DNA of 64,000 nt from Gemmatimonas phototrophica. Its GTDB lineage: Bacteria; Gemmatimonadota; Gemmatimonadetes; Gemmatimonadales; Gemmatimonadaceae. The notes beneath the pieces were generated by a model. That model was given only the letters and a program-made list of their open reading frames with translations, searched no databases and was not told the DNA's origin. The stretch lies in the NCBI RefSeq assembly GCF_000695095.2, contig NZ_CP011454.1, forward strand, positions 558,001 to 622,000, given 5' to 3'. Position numbers and translations under genes: made by a program. Below are positions 1 through 8,160 of this stretch, in pieces (the first letter of the stretch is position 1; each line of letters opens with the position of its first letter).

Positions 1-966
1 GGCGATGAGGTCATCGTGCCGGCGTTCACCTGGGTCTCCACCGCCAATGTGGTGGAGCATCTTGGTGCAACGCCGGTGTTTGTTGATGTGGACCTCGACA
101 CCTTCAACATCAATCCGGCGGCGATCGCTGCCGCCATGACGCCACGAACGGTGGGCATCATTCCCGTGCACCTCTTTGGTGAACCGGCGCCCATGGATGT
201 CATCATGGCCCTGGCTGCCACGCATGGGTTGTGGGTGGTGGAAGATGCCGCCTGCGGTTTTGACAGCTGGCTCGATGGTCAGCATGTCGGCACCTTCGGT
301 ACGTTCGGCTGCTTCTCGTTTCATCCGCGCAAGTCGATCACCACGGGCGAAGGTGGCATGGTCATCGGGGGCAGCGCCGAGCAGGCTGCTCTCATTCGCA
401 CACTGCGCGATCACGGGGCCAGTCGCACGGATCTGGAGCGGCACGCGCGGCGCCATTCGTTCTTGCTGGCGGAGTATCATCATGCCGGCTTCAACTACCG
501 GATGACCGATATTCAGGGCGCATTGGGCACGTCGCAGTTGCGCAAAGCGTCCGCCATCATGGCGGGGCGACGACAGGCCGCCGCGTGGTATGACGCGCTC
601 CTGCAGGGCGTTGAATGGCTGCGGCCACCACGCCGGGATCCCCGCGTTCGTCATGGGCAGCAATCGTACGTGTGCCTGTTTCAACCGGAGCCGGTGACCC
701 TCGAGGCCGGGGGGCGCCTGTTCGATCGCCGCAATGACGGTATGTCGGCCCTCGAGTCCCGCGGCGTGATTACCCGGCAAGGAACCCACGCTCCCCCGCA
801 CCTGGACTATTACACCAACCGATACGGATACCGCCCTGCGGACTTCCCCAACGCCTGGCTGGCTGAACGGTGCACCATCACGTTGCCCATGTACGCCGGC
901 ATGACGGCGAGTGACTGTGAACAGGTTGTGCAGGCACTGCACGAGACCTTTGCCGGTACCGTATGA
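1..966 (+). CDS. DegT/DnrJ/EryC1/StrS family sugar aminotransferase (5' truncated)
   Basis: PLP-dependent aminotransferase of the nucleotide-sugar type, transferring an amino group to a keto-sugar for surface-glycan synthesis. The reading frame is open from base 1, so the N-terminus lies outside the window; 321 residues are visible. The fragment opens with GDEVIVPAFTWVSTANVV, the typical start of the cofactor domain. VEDAACGFDS follows, then SFHPRKSITTGEGG, whose Lys (codon 331-333) should be the Schiff-base lysine. The C-terminal small domain is present to the stop. Its stop overlaps the next start by 4 bases (ATGA), so it is co-translated with the methyltransferase. The exact sugar substrate cannot be read from the sequence. 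Confidence 0.9.
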   Translation, partial: GDEVIVPAFTWVSTANVVEHLGATPVFVDVDLDTFNINPAAIAAAMTPRTVGIIPVHLFGEPAPMDVIMALAATHGLWVVEDAACGFDSWLDGQHVGTFGTFGCFSFHPRKSITTGEGGMVIGGSAEQAALIRTLRDHGASRTDLERHARRHSFLLAEYHHAGFNYRMTDIQGALGTSQLRKASAIMAGRRQAAAWYDALLQGVEWLRPPRRDPRVRHGQQSYVCLFQPEPVTLEAGGRLFDRRNDGMSALESRGVITRQGTHAPPHLDYYTNRYGYRPADFPNAWLAERCTITLPMYAGMTASDCEQVVQALHETFAGTV

Positions 967-1877
967 CCACCTCGTCTACGCAGCAGCAGACGTCGGACGC
1001 GTTCGGATACAAGTGGGCCCGTCGCGACAGCTATGAATCGCCAGCGGTGCGCGATGCGTCGCGGGCGTGGCTCCTCTCCCGCTACTGTGGGGGGGACGCC
1101 GCGGTGCTCGACGCGTGGCTGGCCGGCGGCCCCAAAACCATTCTGGATGCCGGCTGTGGCGCCGGCTTCTCGGCCTTGCTGCTGTTTGGAGAGCGACTCC
1201 GCGACCATGACTATGTGGGCGTCGATATTTCGTCGGCGGTAGAGGTCGCGGCACAGCGATTCGCCGAAGCGGAGATTCCGGCGCGCTTCATGCGCGCGGA
1301 TATCGCCACGGTAGACCTTCCGCCGGCCTCGGTTGATCTGTTGTTCAGTGAAGGCGTATTGCACCACACGGACAATCCGGCCACCACCTTGCGTCATCTG
1401 GCCGGATTGCTGCGCGACGGCGGACGGGCGCTGTTTTATGTGTACGCCAAAAAGAGTGTTGTGCGGGAGTTTACCGATGATCACATCCGGCAGCAGTTGA
1501 TGCCTCTGAGTGATGCCGAGGCCTGGGCGGCCCTGGAGCCACTCACCAAACTCGGCATCGCGTTGGGAGCGCTGGAGGGTACCATTGACGTGCCCGAGGA
1601 TATCCCGCTGCTGGGGATCCCCAAAGGCAGCTACCCACTGCAGCGATTTTTTTACTGGCATGTGTGCAAGGCGTTCTATCGCGCCGACTTCAGCGTGGAC
1701 GAGATGAACCACATCAACTTCGATTGGTTCAGACCGGCCAATTGCCACCGGCAAACCCCCGAGGAGGTGCGCGCCTGGTGCACCGCGGCCGGACTGGAGG
1801 TGGAGACGCTGCGTGTTGAGGAGGCCGGTATGACCGTGGTGGCTCGGCGTGTCTCAGCCGGTGCAACGTATGTCTGA
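963..1877 (+). CDS. class I SAM-dependent methyltransferase
   Basis: A 304-residue Rossmann-fold methyltransferase. The SAM-binding motif I is ILDAGCGAGFSALLL (about residues 60-74), followed by an acidic position in DYVGVDISSAVEVA and a post-motif LLFSEGVLHHTDNP typical of the Methyltransf_11/25 families. It starts with ATG in a 4-base overlap with the aminotransferase stop. Its context among sugar-modifying genes suggests that it methylates a sugar or a lipid-linked glycan intermediate. The substrate is unknown. About 150 residues follow the catalytic core (residues 150-304), longer than a minimal methyltransferase, and may give acceptor specificity. Confidence 0.85.
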   Translation: MTTSSTQQQTSDAFGYKWARRDSYESPAVRDASRAWLLSRYCGGDAAVLDAWLAGGPKTILDAGCGAGFSALLLFGERLRDHDYVGVDISSAVEVAAQRFAEAEIPARFMRADIATVDLPPASVDLLFSEGVLHHTDNPATTLRHLAGLLRDGGRALFYVYAKKSVVREFTDDHIRQQLMPLSDAEAWAALEPLTKLGIALGALEGTIDVPEDIPLLGIPKGSYPLQRFFYWHVCKAFYRADFSVDEMNHINFDWFRPANCHRQTPEEVRAWCTAAGLEVETLRVEEAGMTVVARRVSAGATYV

Positions 1878-2469
1878 GCGTCCCGCCGCCCTCTTGCAGG
1901 AGCTGCGACAGCTGTACGACGCCCAAACCGCGCGCTTGCGCGCGGAGCATCAGCGCAGTGTTCCGTTTGGTGATCTCGTGTCCGACCGCTGGGCGCGTGC
2001 GCGCACCCTGGGGTTTGGCGAAGGCGCGAGTATCTATGACAGCGCGCTGGTGATTGGTGAGGTGTCCGTTGGTGAACGCACCTGGATTGGGCCGCACACC
2101 GTGCTGGATGGTTCCGGTGGATTGACCATTGGTGACACCTGTTCCATTTCCGCCGGTGTTCAGCTGTACACCCACGATTCGGTGGCCTGGGCATTGTCCG
2201 GCGGCCGTGCCGAATACGTCCGCGAACCGGTGCACATTGGCGATCACTGCTACATCGGCCCCCTGAGTGTCATTGCCAAAGGGGTCACCATTGGCGCGCA
2301 TAGTCTGGTGGCAGCCAACTCCGTGGTGACCAGATCGGTCGCACCGTTCAGCATCGTGGGGGGCGCTCCGGCGCGGGTCATCGGGCGAGTAGAGCTCACG
2401 GCCACCGGCGAGGTCACGTTGCACTATGGCAATGGCCCAGCGGGTGAGGGGGAGGCTTTGCGTGACTGA
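1870..2469 (+). CDS. hexapeptide-repeat (LbH) acyltransferase
   Basis: A left-handed beta-helix acyltransferase of about 199 residues, of the WbbJ/maltose-acetyltransferase type, likely adding acetyl or another acyl group to a sugar. Imperfect hexapeptide repeats run through the middle and C-terminal part (IGEVSVGERTWIGPHTVLDG, IGDTCSISAGVQLYTHD, IGDHCYIGPLSVIAKGVTIGAHSLVAANSVVT), ending in the family signature FSIVGGAPARVIG. I chose ATG 1870, which overlaps the methyltransferase stop by 8 bases. An in-frame GTG at 1849 would add 7 residues. It belongs to the same tightly packed operon. Confidence 0.85.
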   Translation: MSERPAALLQELRQLYDAQTARLRAEHQRSVPFGDLVSDRWARARTLGFGEGASIYDSALVIGEVSVGERTWIGPHTVLDGSGGLTIGDTCSISAGVQLYTHDSVAWALSGGRAEYVREPVHIGDHCYIGPLSVIAKGVTIGAHSLVAANSVVTRSVAPFSIVGGAPARVIGRVELTATGEVTLHYGNGPAGEGEALRD

Positions 2470-3229
2470 TCCCGTGGTGGCGATCACGCTCGATGTGGAC
2501 TGGGCCCCCGACGCCTGTATCGATGACGTCGCGTCAACGCTGCTCGATGCCGGTGTACGGGCCACGTGGTTCATCACCCATTGGTCTCCTGCCATTGCCC
2601 GCTTGCAGGCACATCCAGAGCAGTTCGAGCTCGGCTGGCATCCCAATTTTTTCGCCGGCTCCACGCACGGAGCTTCCGAGGCGGAGGTCCTGGCCCACTG
2701 TGCGACCTGGCTGCCAAACGCTCGCGCGGTGCGTACGCACGGGCTGCTCCAATCCACTCGACTGCTCGATCTGATGCGCCGCACCACGCCACTGCGCGTG
2801 GATGTGAGCCTCCTGCTGCGCCATCAGCCGCATCTGGCCCCGCATCGCCTGCCGCTGCCGTCGGGGGAAATCATTCGACTGCCATTCTGGTGGGAAGACG
2901 ATGTCGAGATGGTCGCGAAGACACCGCTCTGGGCGTTGGCTACGGCATTCCGTGATGGCGTGCCAGGCTGGCGTGTCCTCAATTTCCACCCCATCCACGT
3001 GGCGCTCGACGCGGCGTCCATGCACCCCTATGAAGCGCTGAAGCGCCGAGTGCCCTCTCTTCAGGAGGCCACCGCCGATGATCTTCGCGACGCCCGGGGT
3101 GAGGCCGGCGAAGCGGGGAACCCCCGGCAAGGTGGGGCCGGTCAGGCGTTTCGCGAAGCGGTGATGTGGCTGCGCGAGCGGGGCGGCGGGGCAACGGTCT
3201 CGCAGCTGGTGGCGCCGCTGTTGGACTAG
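2462..3229 (+). CDS. polysaccharide deacetylase-like protein (WbmS type)
   Basis: About 255 residues with the start of a NodB-like barrel: VVAITLDVDWAPD supplies the metal-site Asp pair, then GVRATWFITHW and the His-containing ELGWHPNFF. The later VRTHGLLQSTRLLDLM and NFHPIHVALD also resemble WbmS-type polysaccharide-cluster proteins. The likely activity is removal of an N-acetyl or similar group from a sugar, but this branch is poorly characterised. I chose GTG 2462 because a purine-rich ribosome site (GAGGGGGAGG, 2447-2456) sits just before it and it overlaps the previous stop by 8 bases. An ATG at 2426 is in frame but would give a 44-base overlap. It is the last gene before a 177-base gap. 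Confidence 0.7.
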   Translation: MTDPVVAITLDVDWAPDACIDDVASTLLDAGVRATWFITHWSPAIARLQAHPEQFELGWHPNFFAGSTHGASEAEVLAHCATWLPNARAVRTHGLLQSTRLLDLMRRTTPLRVDVSLLLRHQPHLAPHRLPLPSGEIIRLPFWWEDDVEMVAKTPLWALATAFRDGVPGWRVLNFHPIHVALDAASMHPYEALKRRVPSLQEATADDLRDARGEAGEAGNPRQGGAGQAFREAVMWLRERGGGATVSQLVAPLLD

Positions 3230-3406
3230 AGCACCCCCGTCGCTTTCCGATGTATGGCAGGGGAGGTGGGAACTCGGTCCCGGAAGAAATTGCCGGACGG
3301 CATGATCTGGCGCCGATCCAAGTTATAGGCTGACTCTGTAAGATTCTGTATTGTAAGGGCTTAGGCTAGCGTCTGCATTGGCACACCTGTTGCAAAACGG
3401 GAGCGC

Positions 3407-5149
3407 ATGCTCATCCTCCATGCCATCCTCCTGGCCGTGCTCACCACGCTGGCACGCTTGGCCATGTTGTCCGATGCGACGAATTCGTCGAACGACAATG
3501 TGGGATCGGTGCGCGTGACGGCTGCCCAGCGTAAACAGCGCTGGCTGGGCTTCACGACCGAAAACTCCATTATTCAGGGGACGTACGGGTACCCCCCACT
3601 CGTCTACTGGATTGTCAGTCATTTTGACCGAAAACGCTGGGCGCAGCTGCGCTATTGGCTGAATTACCTCGCCGATACCGCCACGACGCTCCTCGTCTGG
3701 GGCGCCATCCTCTGGTTGGCTCCCGACCTGCCCCGCGAAGTGGCCTTACTGGTTGCTCTCGCGTTTGGGCTGAACACCCTGCTTTTGCCCGGTGTCGAGC
3801 ACGCCCGGGTGTCGGCCCCCAATGCGCGGGCCATGGGGCTGCTGTTCAATACGCTGTGGATTGCCGGGCTCACGACCCTCGTGGCGCGCCCTGACCTGGC
3901 CGTGCCTGTCGCGCTTGCCATGGTGCCGTTGTCGTGGCTGACGGTGCTCACCTCGCAATTCGGCATGCAGTCCATGGTGGGACTCTCAGTGTGTACGGCC
4001 CTGGTGGCCTGGTCGCCGTGGCCGGTCGTGGCGCTGATGGCCGGTGTTGGCTCGGGCTACGCAGTGAAGGGGCTCGGCGTACGCGAAACGCTGCAGCACA
4101 AGTTTGTACACTGGCGCTGGTATAGCGTGGTCCAGCGCACCGTGGCCAATGCCGCCAGCTATCGCGCACGCCCGTGGCGTGTACGTACCGCGGCAATGCT
4201 CACGCTGTTTGCCTCTCCCTTCCGGAACGGCTGGACGTTGGGCACGGAACTGCAGCGGTCAGCGTGGTGGAAAATGCTGGCTGGAGTGGCGCCATTCCTT
4301 GCCTTTGTGGGCATGACCATATCGGCAGGTAGCGTGGACAGCGCGCTAGCCGCGCCGCTCACGCGCGCGTTGGCCATCGTATGCGCTTCCGCCGGCGTTC
4401 TGTTTTTTCTCACCACGCAGCCCCGACTGGTTTTCCTGGGGGAAGCCGAACGCTATATCGAACACGCGCTCGGGGGCATCGCCGTGTTGAGTGTGCTCTT
4501 TGCCGCCGGTCAACCGGAGCGTGCCCTTGCGGCCGCAGTGCTCGGCGTGGTCGTGGCCGTTACCCTGCTGGTGGCGCAACTGGCTCATCGGCAGTGGACT
4601 ACCGCGCAGATCATGATGCAGTATCCCGCCTTGGGCTTCGGCGGCGAACGGGAGATGCTGAAGCGGTTCGTATCGCTTGGGGTGCCGGTGCGTATTGCCA
4701 CCGTCCCTGTGAAGGCGGCCTTTTTGCTGCATGATCTCCTGCTGGATGAAGCCATGCCCGGAAGTGAACGTGTGTCCTTCTACTTCCAGCACGTCGTGCA
4801 ACCCGGCGATGACCGTTTTCGCTACATGATGGACGACACCGTGGACGGCAATGAGTATCTGCGCGACGATCTTCCGGCTCTGGTTCAGAAATACGGAATT
4901 GATCTCATCGTCGTAGACAGCGCGTGGCTGTACGATCACACGAATACCGCTCCCATTCTCGAGACCCTGCGCCTCCGTCAGGTCCAGTACACCAGCGGAC
5001 GTTTCGCCGTCCTTTCTCTGCAGGATCTCAAGCCCAATACCGCGGCCACGGGTGCAGGCAGCACCGTGGACTTGCTTTTTCCCAAGCCAAAGTCGGCACG
5101 TGAGATTGCGCGCGAGCGGGCAATGGCTGCGGCAGCCGCGTCGGCATGA
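3407..5149 (+). CDS. polytopic membrane protein of unknown function in glycan cluster
   Basis: A 580-residue protein I do not recognise. It has an N-terminal hydrophobic helix, a short soluble stretch with YPPLVYWIVSHF, then many hydrophobic segments up to about residue 400 (such as TTLLVWGAILWLA, VALLVALAFGLNTLLLPG and AVLGVVVAVTLLVAQLA). A soluble C-terminal domain of about 170 residues follows, with a mixed alpha/beta look (LIVVDSAWLYDHTN). This layout recalls GT-C-like or polysaccharide-export membrane proteins, but I can see no diagnostic catalytic motif. Its stop overlaps the next start (ATGA), which ties it to the FkbM/HAD gene. The ribosome site is weak (GGGAG, very close to ATG). The 177 bases before it contain no gene. 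Confidence 0.75.
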   Translation: MLILHAILLAVLTTLARLAMLSDATNSSNDNVGSVRVTAAQRKQRWLGFTTENSIIQGTYGYPPLVYWIVSHFDRKRWAQLRYWLNYLADTATTLLVWGAILWLAPDLPREVALLVALAFGLNTLLLPGVEHARVSAPNARAMGLLFNTLWIAGLTTLVARPDLAVPVALAMVPLSWLTVLTSQFGMQSMVGLSVCTALVAWSPWPVVALMAGVGSGYAVKGLGVRETLQHKFVHWRWYSVVQRTVANAASYRARPWRVRTAAMLTLFASPFRNGWTLGTELQRSAWWKMLAGVAPFLAFVGMTISAGSVDSALAAPLTRALAIVCASAGVLFFLTTQPRLVFLGEAERYIEHALGGIAVLSVLFAAGQPERALAAAVLGVVVAVTLLVAQLAHRQWTTAQIMMQYPALGFGGEREMLKRFVSLGVPVRIATVPVKAAFLLHDLLLDEAMPGSERVSFYFQHVVQPGDDRFRYMMDDTVDGNEYLRDDLPALVQKYGIDLIVVDSAWLYDHTNTAPILETLRLRQVQYTSGRFAVLSLQDLKPNTAATGAGSTVDLLFPKPKSAREIARERAMAAAAASA

Positions 5150-8100
5150 CGGAGGAAACCGGGGTGGTGGCGCAATCCCGTGCAGCAGAGCCATACGACT
5201 GGGCCATTGCCGAGGCGCAGCGGCAGGCGGTGCCAAAACAGAGCGCGGTAGAGGGCAAATCTGCACTGGTACGCGCGCTGCGATCCACGGGGCTGCTGCG
5301 TGCAGCGGCCGTTCTGGACACTGGCAAGAGCACTGGCGCCACCAGCCATGCCGACCTCACGTCGTGCGACGCCGCGCTCGCCAGCCTGCTGCAGCAGCAC
5401 GGGACCCCCGCCATTCCTTCGGTCACTCTTGACCTGCAGGGTGCCCCGCGCTTCTTCGTCACGAGTACGAATCTCTCGTCGCTGGCTGAAGCGCTGCGCA
5501 CCGAGCATGGTCCCACGGGCGTTGATGCAGAGTTGCGACTGTTTCTCGACGAAGCTCTCGTCAAAGGGGACTGTTTTGTTGACGCGTCGCCAGGGCTTGG
5601 GTTTGCGAGCCTCACTGCAGCCACCTGTGTGGAGCCCGTCCCGGTCATTGCCATCGCCCCATCGGAGGAAGCGGCCGGTGACCTGCAGAACTCGGCACGC
5701 TTAACGGGTTGTGCGGAATGGATCACAGTCCAGTCTTCTGCCCCACTCGATGCCGTGACGTACCCGCCCCTCGCATCCACGAGCTATCTCATCGTGCATG
5801 CCGGCGAGGCGCACAATGTGGCACCGCTTCTCGCGGGGGCGCAGCACGTTCAGCAGCGCGGGCTCATTGGCGCAGTCGCCTGGTCGCGCACCAGTGATGG
5901 CGCAGCGGTCGCCGAGGCGGTGCTGACGGTCCTTGGCTTCTCGCACTTCATCCTGTCGGAGGATGAGGACGGGATGCAGTTGGTCCCCGCGCAGCCCGAC
6001 ACGATGGCCACCACGATCTTCTCCATGAGCGCGGCGTTCATGGAGCGTGCCGAACGTGTCGCACCAGTCGCCCCGGCTGCGGGCGATGGTGCGTTGCAGC
6101 AACCCAGTGAGGCGCTCTTTGACGCCATCACTGACACGTTGGCCCCCGGTGCGCGCGAATTGGGCGGTGTGCCCAGTAAAGGACAGCTGGCTCTGGCACA
6201 ACTGGAGTTTGCATGGGCATCGGCGCAAATCGTTTCGTTCGATATCTTTGATACGCTGCTCGTCCGCAAGGCGTCGGCGGCCACCGATGTGTTTCTGCAT
6301 CTGGCGCGCTACGAGCCATTTCGCGATGTGCCTCTTGCACCGCTTGCACTCTCGCAGGCTCGGCAGGATGCCGAAGAGGAAGCGCGCCGTCGCGGCTATG
6401 CGGAGCACGGCTCTACCGAAGTGACCCTGCGTGATATTCATACCGTGCTGGCCGGCATGCTGGCGCTGCCAGACGCGGCAGTGCCCCGCATGGTGGATGC
6501 AGAATGCACGGTTGAACGCGCGCTCTGTGAAGGACACGCGCTACTGCAGCGGTGGTTTGCCCGCGCCGTCCAGGACGGAAAGACGGTGTGGTGCCTGAGC
6601 GATACCTACCACGATGCTGACTTTCTGGCCGAGCTGTTGACGCACTGCGGCTATGATATGCGTGGCATCACAGTGGTCAGTTCGGCCAACCTGCGGGCCA
6701 GCAAGAGCGAGGGGACCATGTTCCGCCGCGTGCTGTCGGAGACCGGGGTCGACCCATCGCAGATACTCCATGTCGGTGATCACCCCGTTGGTGACGAGTC
6801 CGTGCCGTTGTCATTCGGTCTGGTGGCGGTAGCACATCCGTGGGCCTCCATTCGCTCCGACGATGGCTCGGCTGACACCGCTGCCGATTCGGTGGCTCTC
6901 GGTCTTGCTGCGATCGGTGCGCGTACGCTGGAGCCGCCCGCGCCCTTCTGGTTTCGCTTTGGCTTTAGCGTGGCGGGGCCGTTGCTCACCGGGTTTGCGC
7001 TGTGGCTGCGCGAGCGTTTCCGTGCTGACGGCATCACGCGCGCGTACTTCCTGCTTCGCGACGGAGAAATTCTGCACGCGGTATACGAGGCGCTGGGCGC
7101 TGGTGATCCGTCGCACGACGGAGGGCCCACCTCGTCTCTTCTGGAGAGTTCCCGCCGCGCGTTTGTCCTGCCGGCCTTCGACGCACGCCGTAGCACGCTG
7201 TGGAGCCAACTGACCGCGACCGAGAACGCACGGCCGGCGCGTGAGTTTCTCAGTCGATTGGGCGTAGATGCGAATCGTATGGCGTCGGCATTTCCAGCGG
7301 CTGGTTTTGCGTCATGGGATGAGATGGTTGATCCACAGGACCGTGCGGCAATGATGCGGGTGTCCCGCCTGCTGCAGCAGCCGGCGGTGGAGCAGGCGCT
7401 GCATGCACGGTCGGCTGAAGAGCGGGCGTTGCTGATGGGCTATCTCGCGCAGGAAGGGGTGCTGGATGGTGGGCGCGTCGCGCTCGTCGATATCGGATGG
7501 AACGGGACCATTCAGAAATCCCTCATGGCCGCGTTGGAGCTTGAGCACCGCTCGGCGTCCATCTCCGGCTACTACCTTGGCACGTTAGGCACCGCCCATG
7601 TGGAAATGGGTGGGAGTGCGATGGCTGGCTACCTCTTTGAAGCCGGGCGTCCACACGCGCGTCAGCAAACCATCATGCAGCTGCCGCAGTTGCTGGAATT
7701 CGTGTGCAGCACTACGCGTGGCAGCCTGCGCGCCTTTGAACAGCGACACGGACGTGTCGAGCCGGTGCACAGTGCTGTGGATCACGATGCGGCCCAGCAG
7801 GAGGCCCACGAACAGCTGCGCGATGGTGTGCTGGAGTACGCAAAGCGTTTCCGCGAGGTGGCCACACCGCTAGAGACCGCCGCCATATCGCCAGATGCCG
7901 CCATGAAGCGATTGGCGCGCGTCATCCTGTCTCCCACGGCTGAGGAAGCCGCCACAATTGGAAGCGTCCGTCATGGCGAGGGAATGGCGACAGGCCGAGC
8001 GCGTGCGCTGGCGGAGTTCTCACCCGATGCGTGGACCGTACAGGCCGTCCATCGCGATCTGATGCAGTCGTACTGGCCAGCCGGATTGTCGGCGCGCCGC

Positions 8101-8160
8101 AGTGCGCAGGCGCAGATTCTGCGCACGCTGCAATGGTTGTCGCAGGGAGCGCAGGAATGA
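5146..8160 (+). CDS. large FkbM-like / HAD-superfamily hydrolase fusion (COG5610-like)
   Basis: A 1004-residue multidomain protein. Residues about 90-300 resemble a degenerate FkbM-type methyltransferase (FVDASPGLGFASLTAA at the SAM-loop position). Residues about 363-560 form a HAD phosphohydrolase with all four motifs: FDIFDTLL (nucleophile Asp366, acid Asp369), CLSDTYH, the Lys in ASKSEG, and HVGDHPVGDE. Residues about 600-900 match the C-terminal domain of polysaccharide-cluster HAD proteins of the COG5610 type (AYFLLRDGEILHAVYEAL and VALVDIGWNGTIQKSL). It probably acts on a sugar phosphate or glycan intermediate in the cytoplasm, but the reaction is not known. It overlaps both neighbours by 4 bases, so it is translationally coupled on each side. 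Confidence 0.8.
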   Translation: MTEETGVVAQSRAAEPYDWAIAEAQRQAVPKQSAVEGKSALVRALRSTGLLRAAAVLDTGKSTGATSHADLTSCDAALASLLQQHGTPAIPSVTLDLQGAPRFFVTSTNLSSLAEALRTEHGPTGVDAELRLFLDEALVKGDCFVDASPGLGFASLTAATCVEPVPVIAIAPSEEAAGDLQNSARLTGCAEWITVQSSAPLDAVTYPPLASTSYLIVHAGEAHNVAPLLAGAQHVQQRGLIGAVAWSRTSDGAAVAEAVLTVLGFSHFILSEDEDGMQLVPAQPDTMATTIFSMSAAFMERAERVAPVAPAAGDGALQQPSEALFDAITDTLAPGARELGGVPSKGQLALAQLEFAWASAQIVSFDIFDTLLVRKASAATDVFLHLARYEPFRDVPLAPLALSQARQDAEEEARRRGYAEHGSTEVTLRDIHTVLAGMLALPDAAVPRMVDAECTVERALCEGHALLQRWFARAVQDGKTVWCLSDTYHDADFLAELLTHCGYDMRGITVVSSANLRASKSEGTMFRRVLSETGVDPSQILHVGDHPVGDESVPLSFGLVAVAHPWASIRSDDGSADTAADSVALGLAAIGARTLEPPAPFWFRFGFSVAGPLLTGFALWLRERFRADGITRAYFLLRDGEILHAVYEALGAGDPSHDGGPTSSLLESSRRAFVLPAFDARRSTLWSQLTATENARPAREFLSRLGVDANRMASAFPAAGFASWDEMVDPQDRAAMMRVSRLLQQPAVEQALHARSAEERALLMGYLAQEGVLDGGRVALVDIGWNGTIQKSLMAALELEHRSASISGYYLGTLGTAHVEMGGSAMAGYLFEAGRPHARQQTIMQLPQLLEFVCSTTRGSLRAFEQRHGRVEPVHSAVDHDAAQQEAHEQLRDGVLEYAKRFREVATPLETAAISPDAAMKRLARVILSPTAEEAATIGSVRHGEGMATGRARALAEFSPDAWTVQAVHRDLMQSYWPAGLSARRSAQAQILRTLQWLSQGAQE

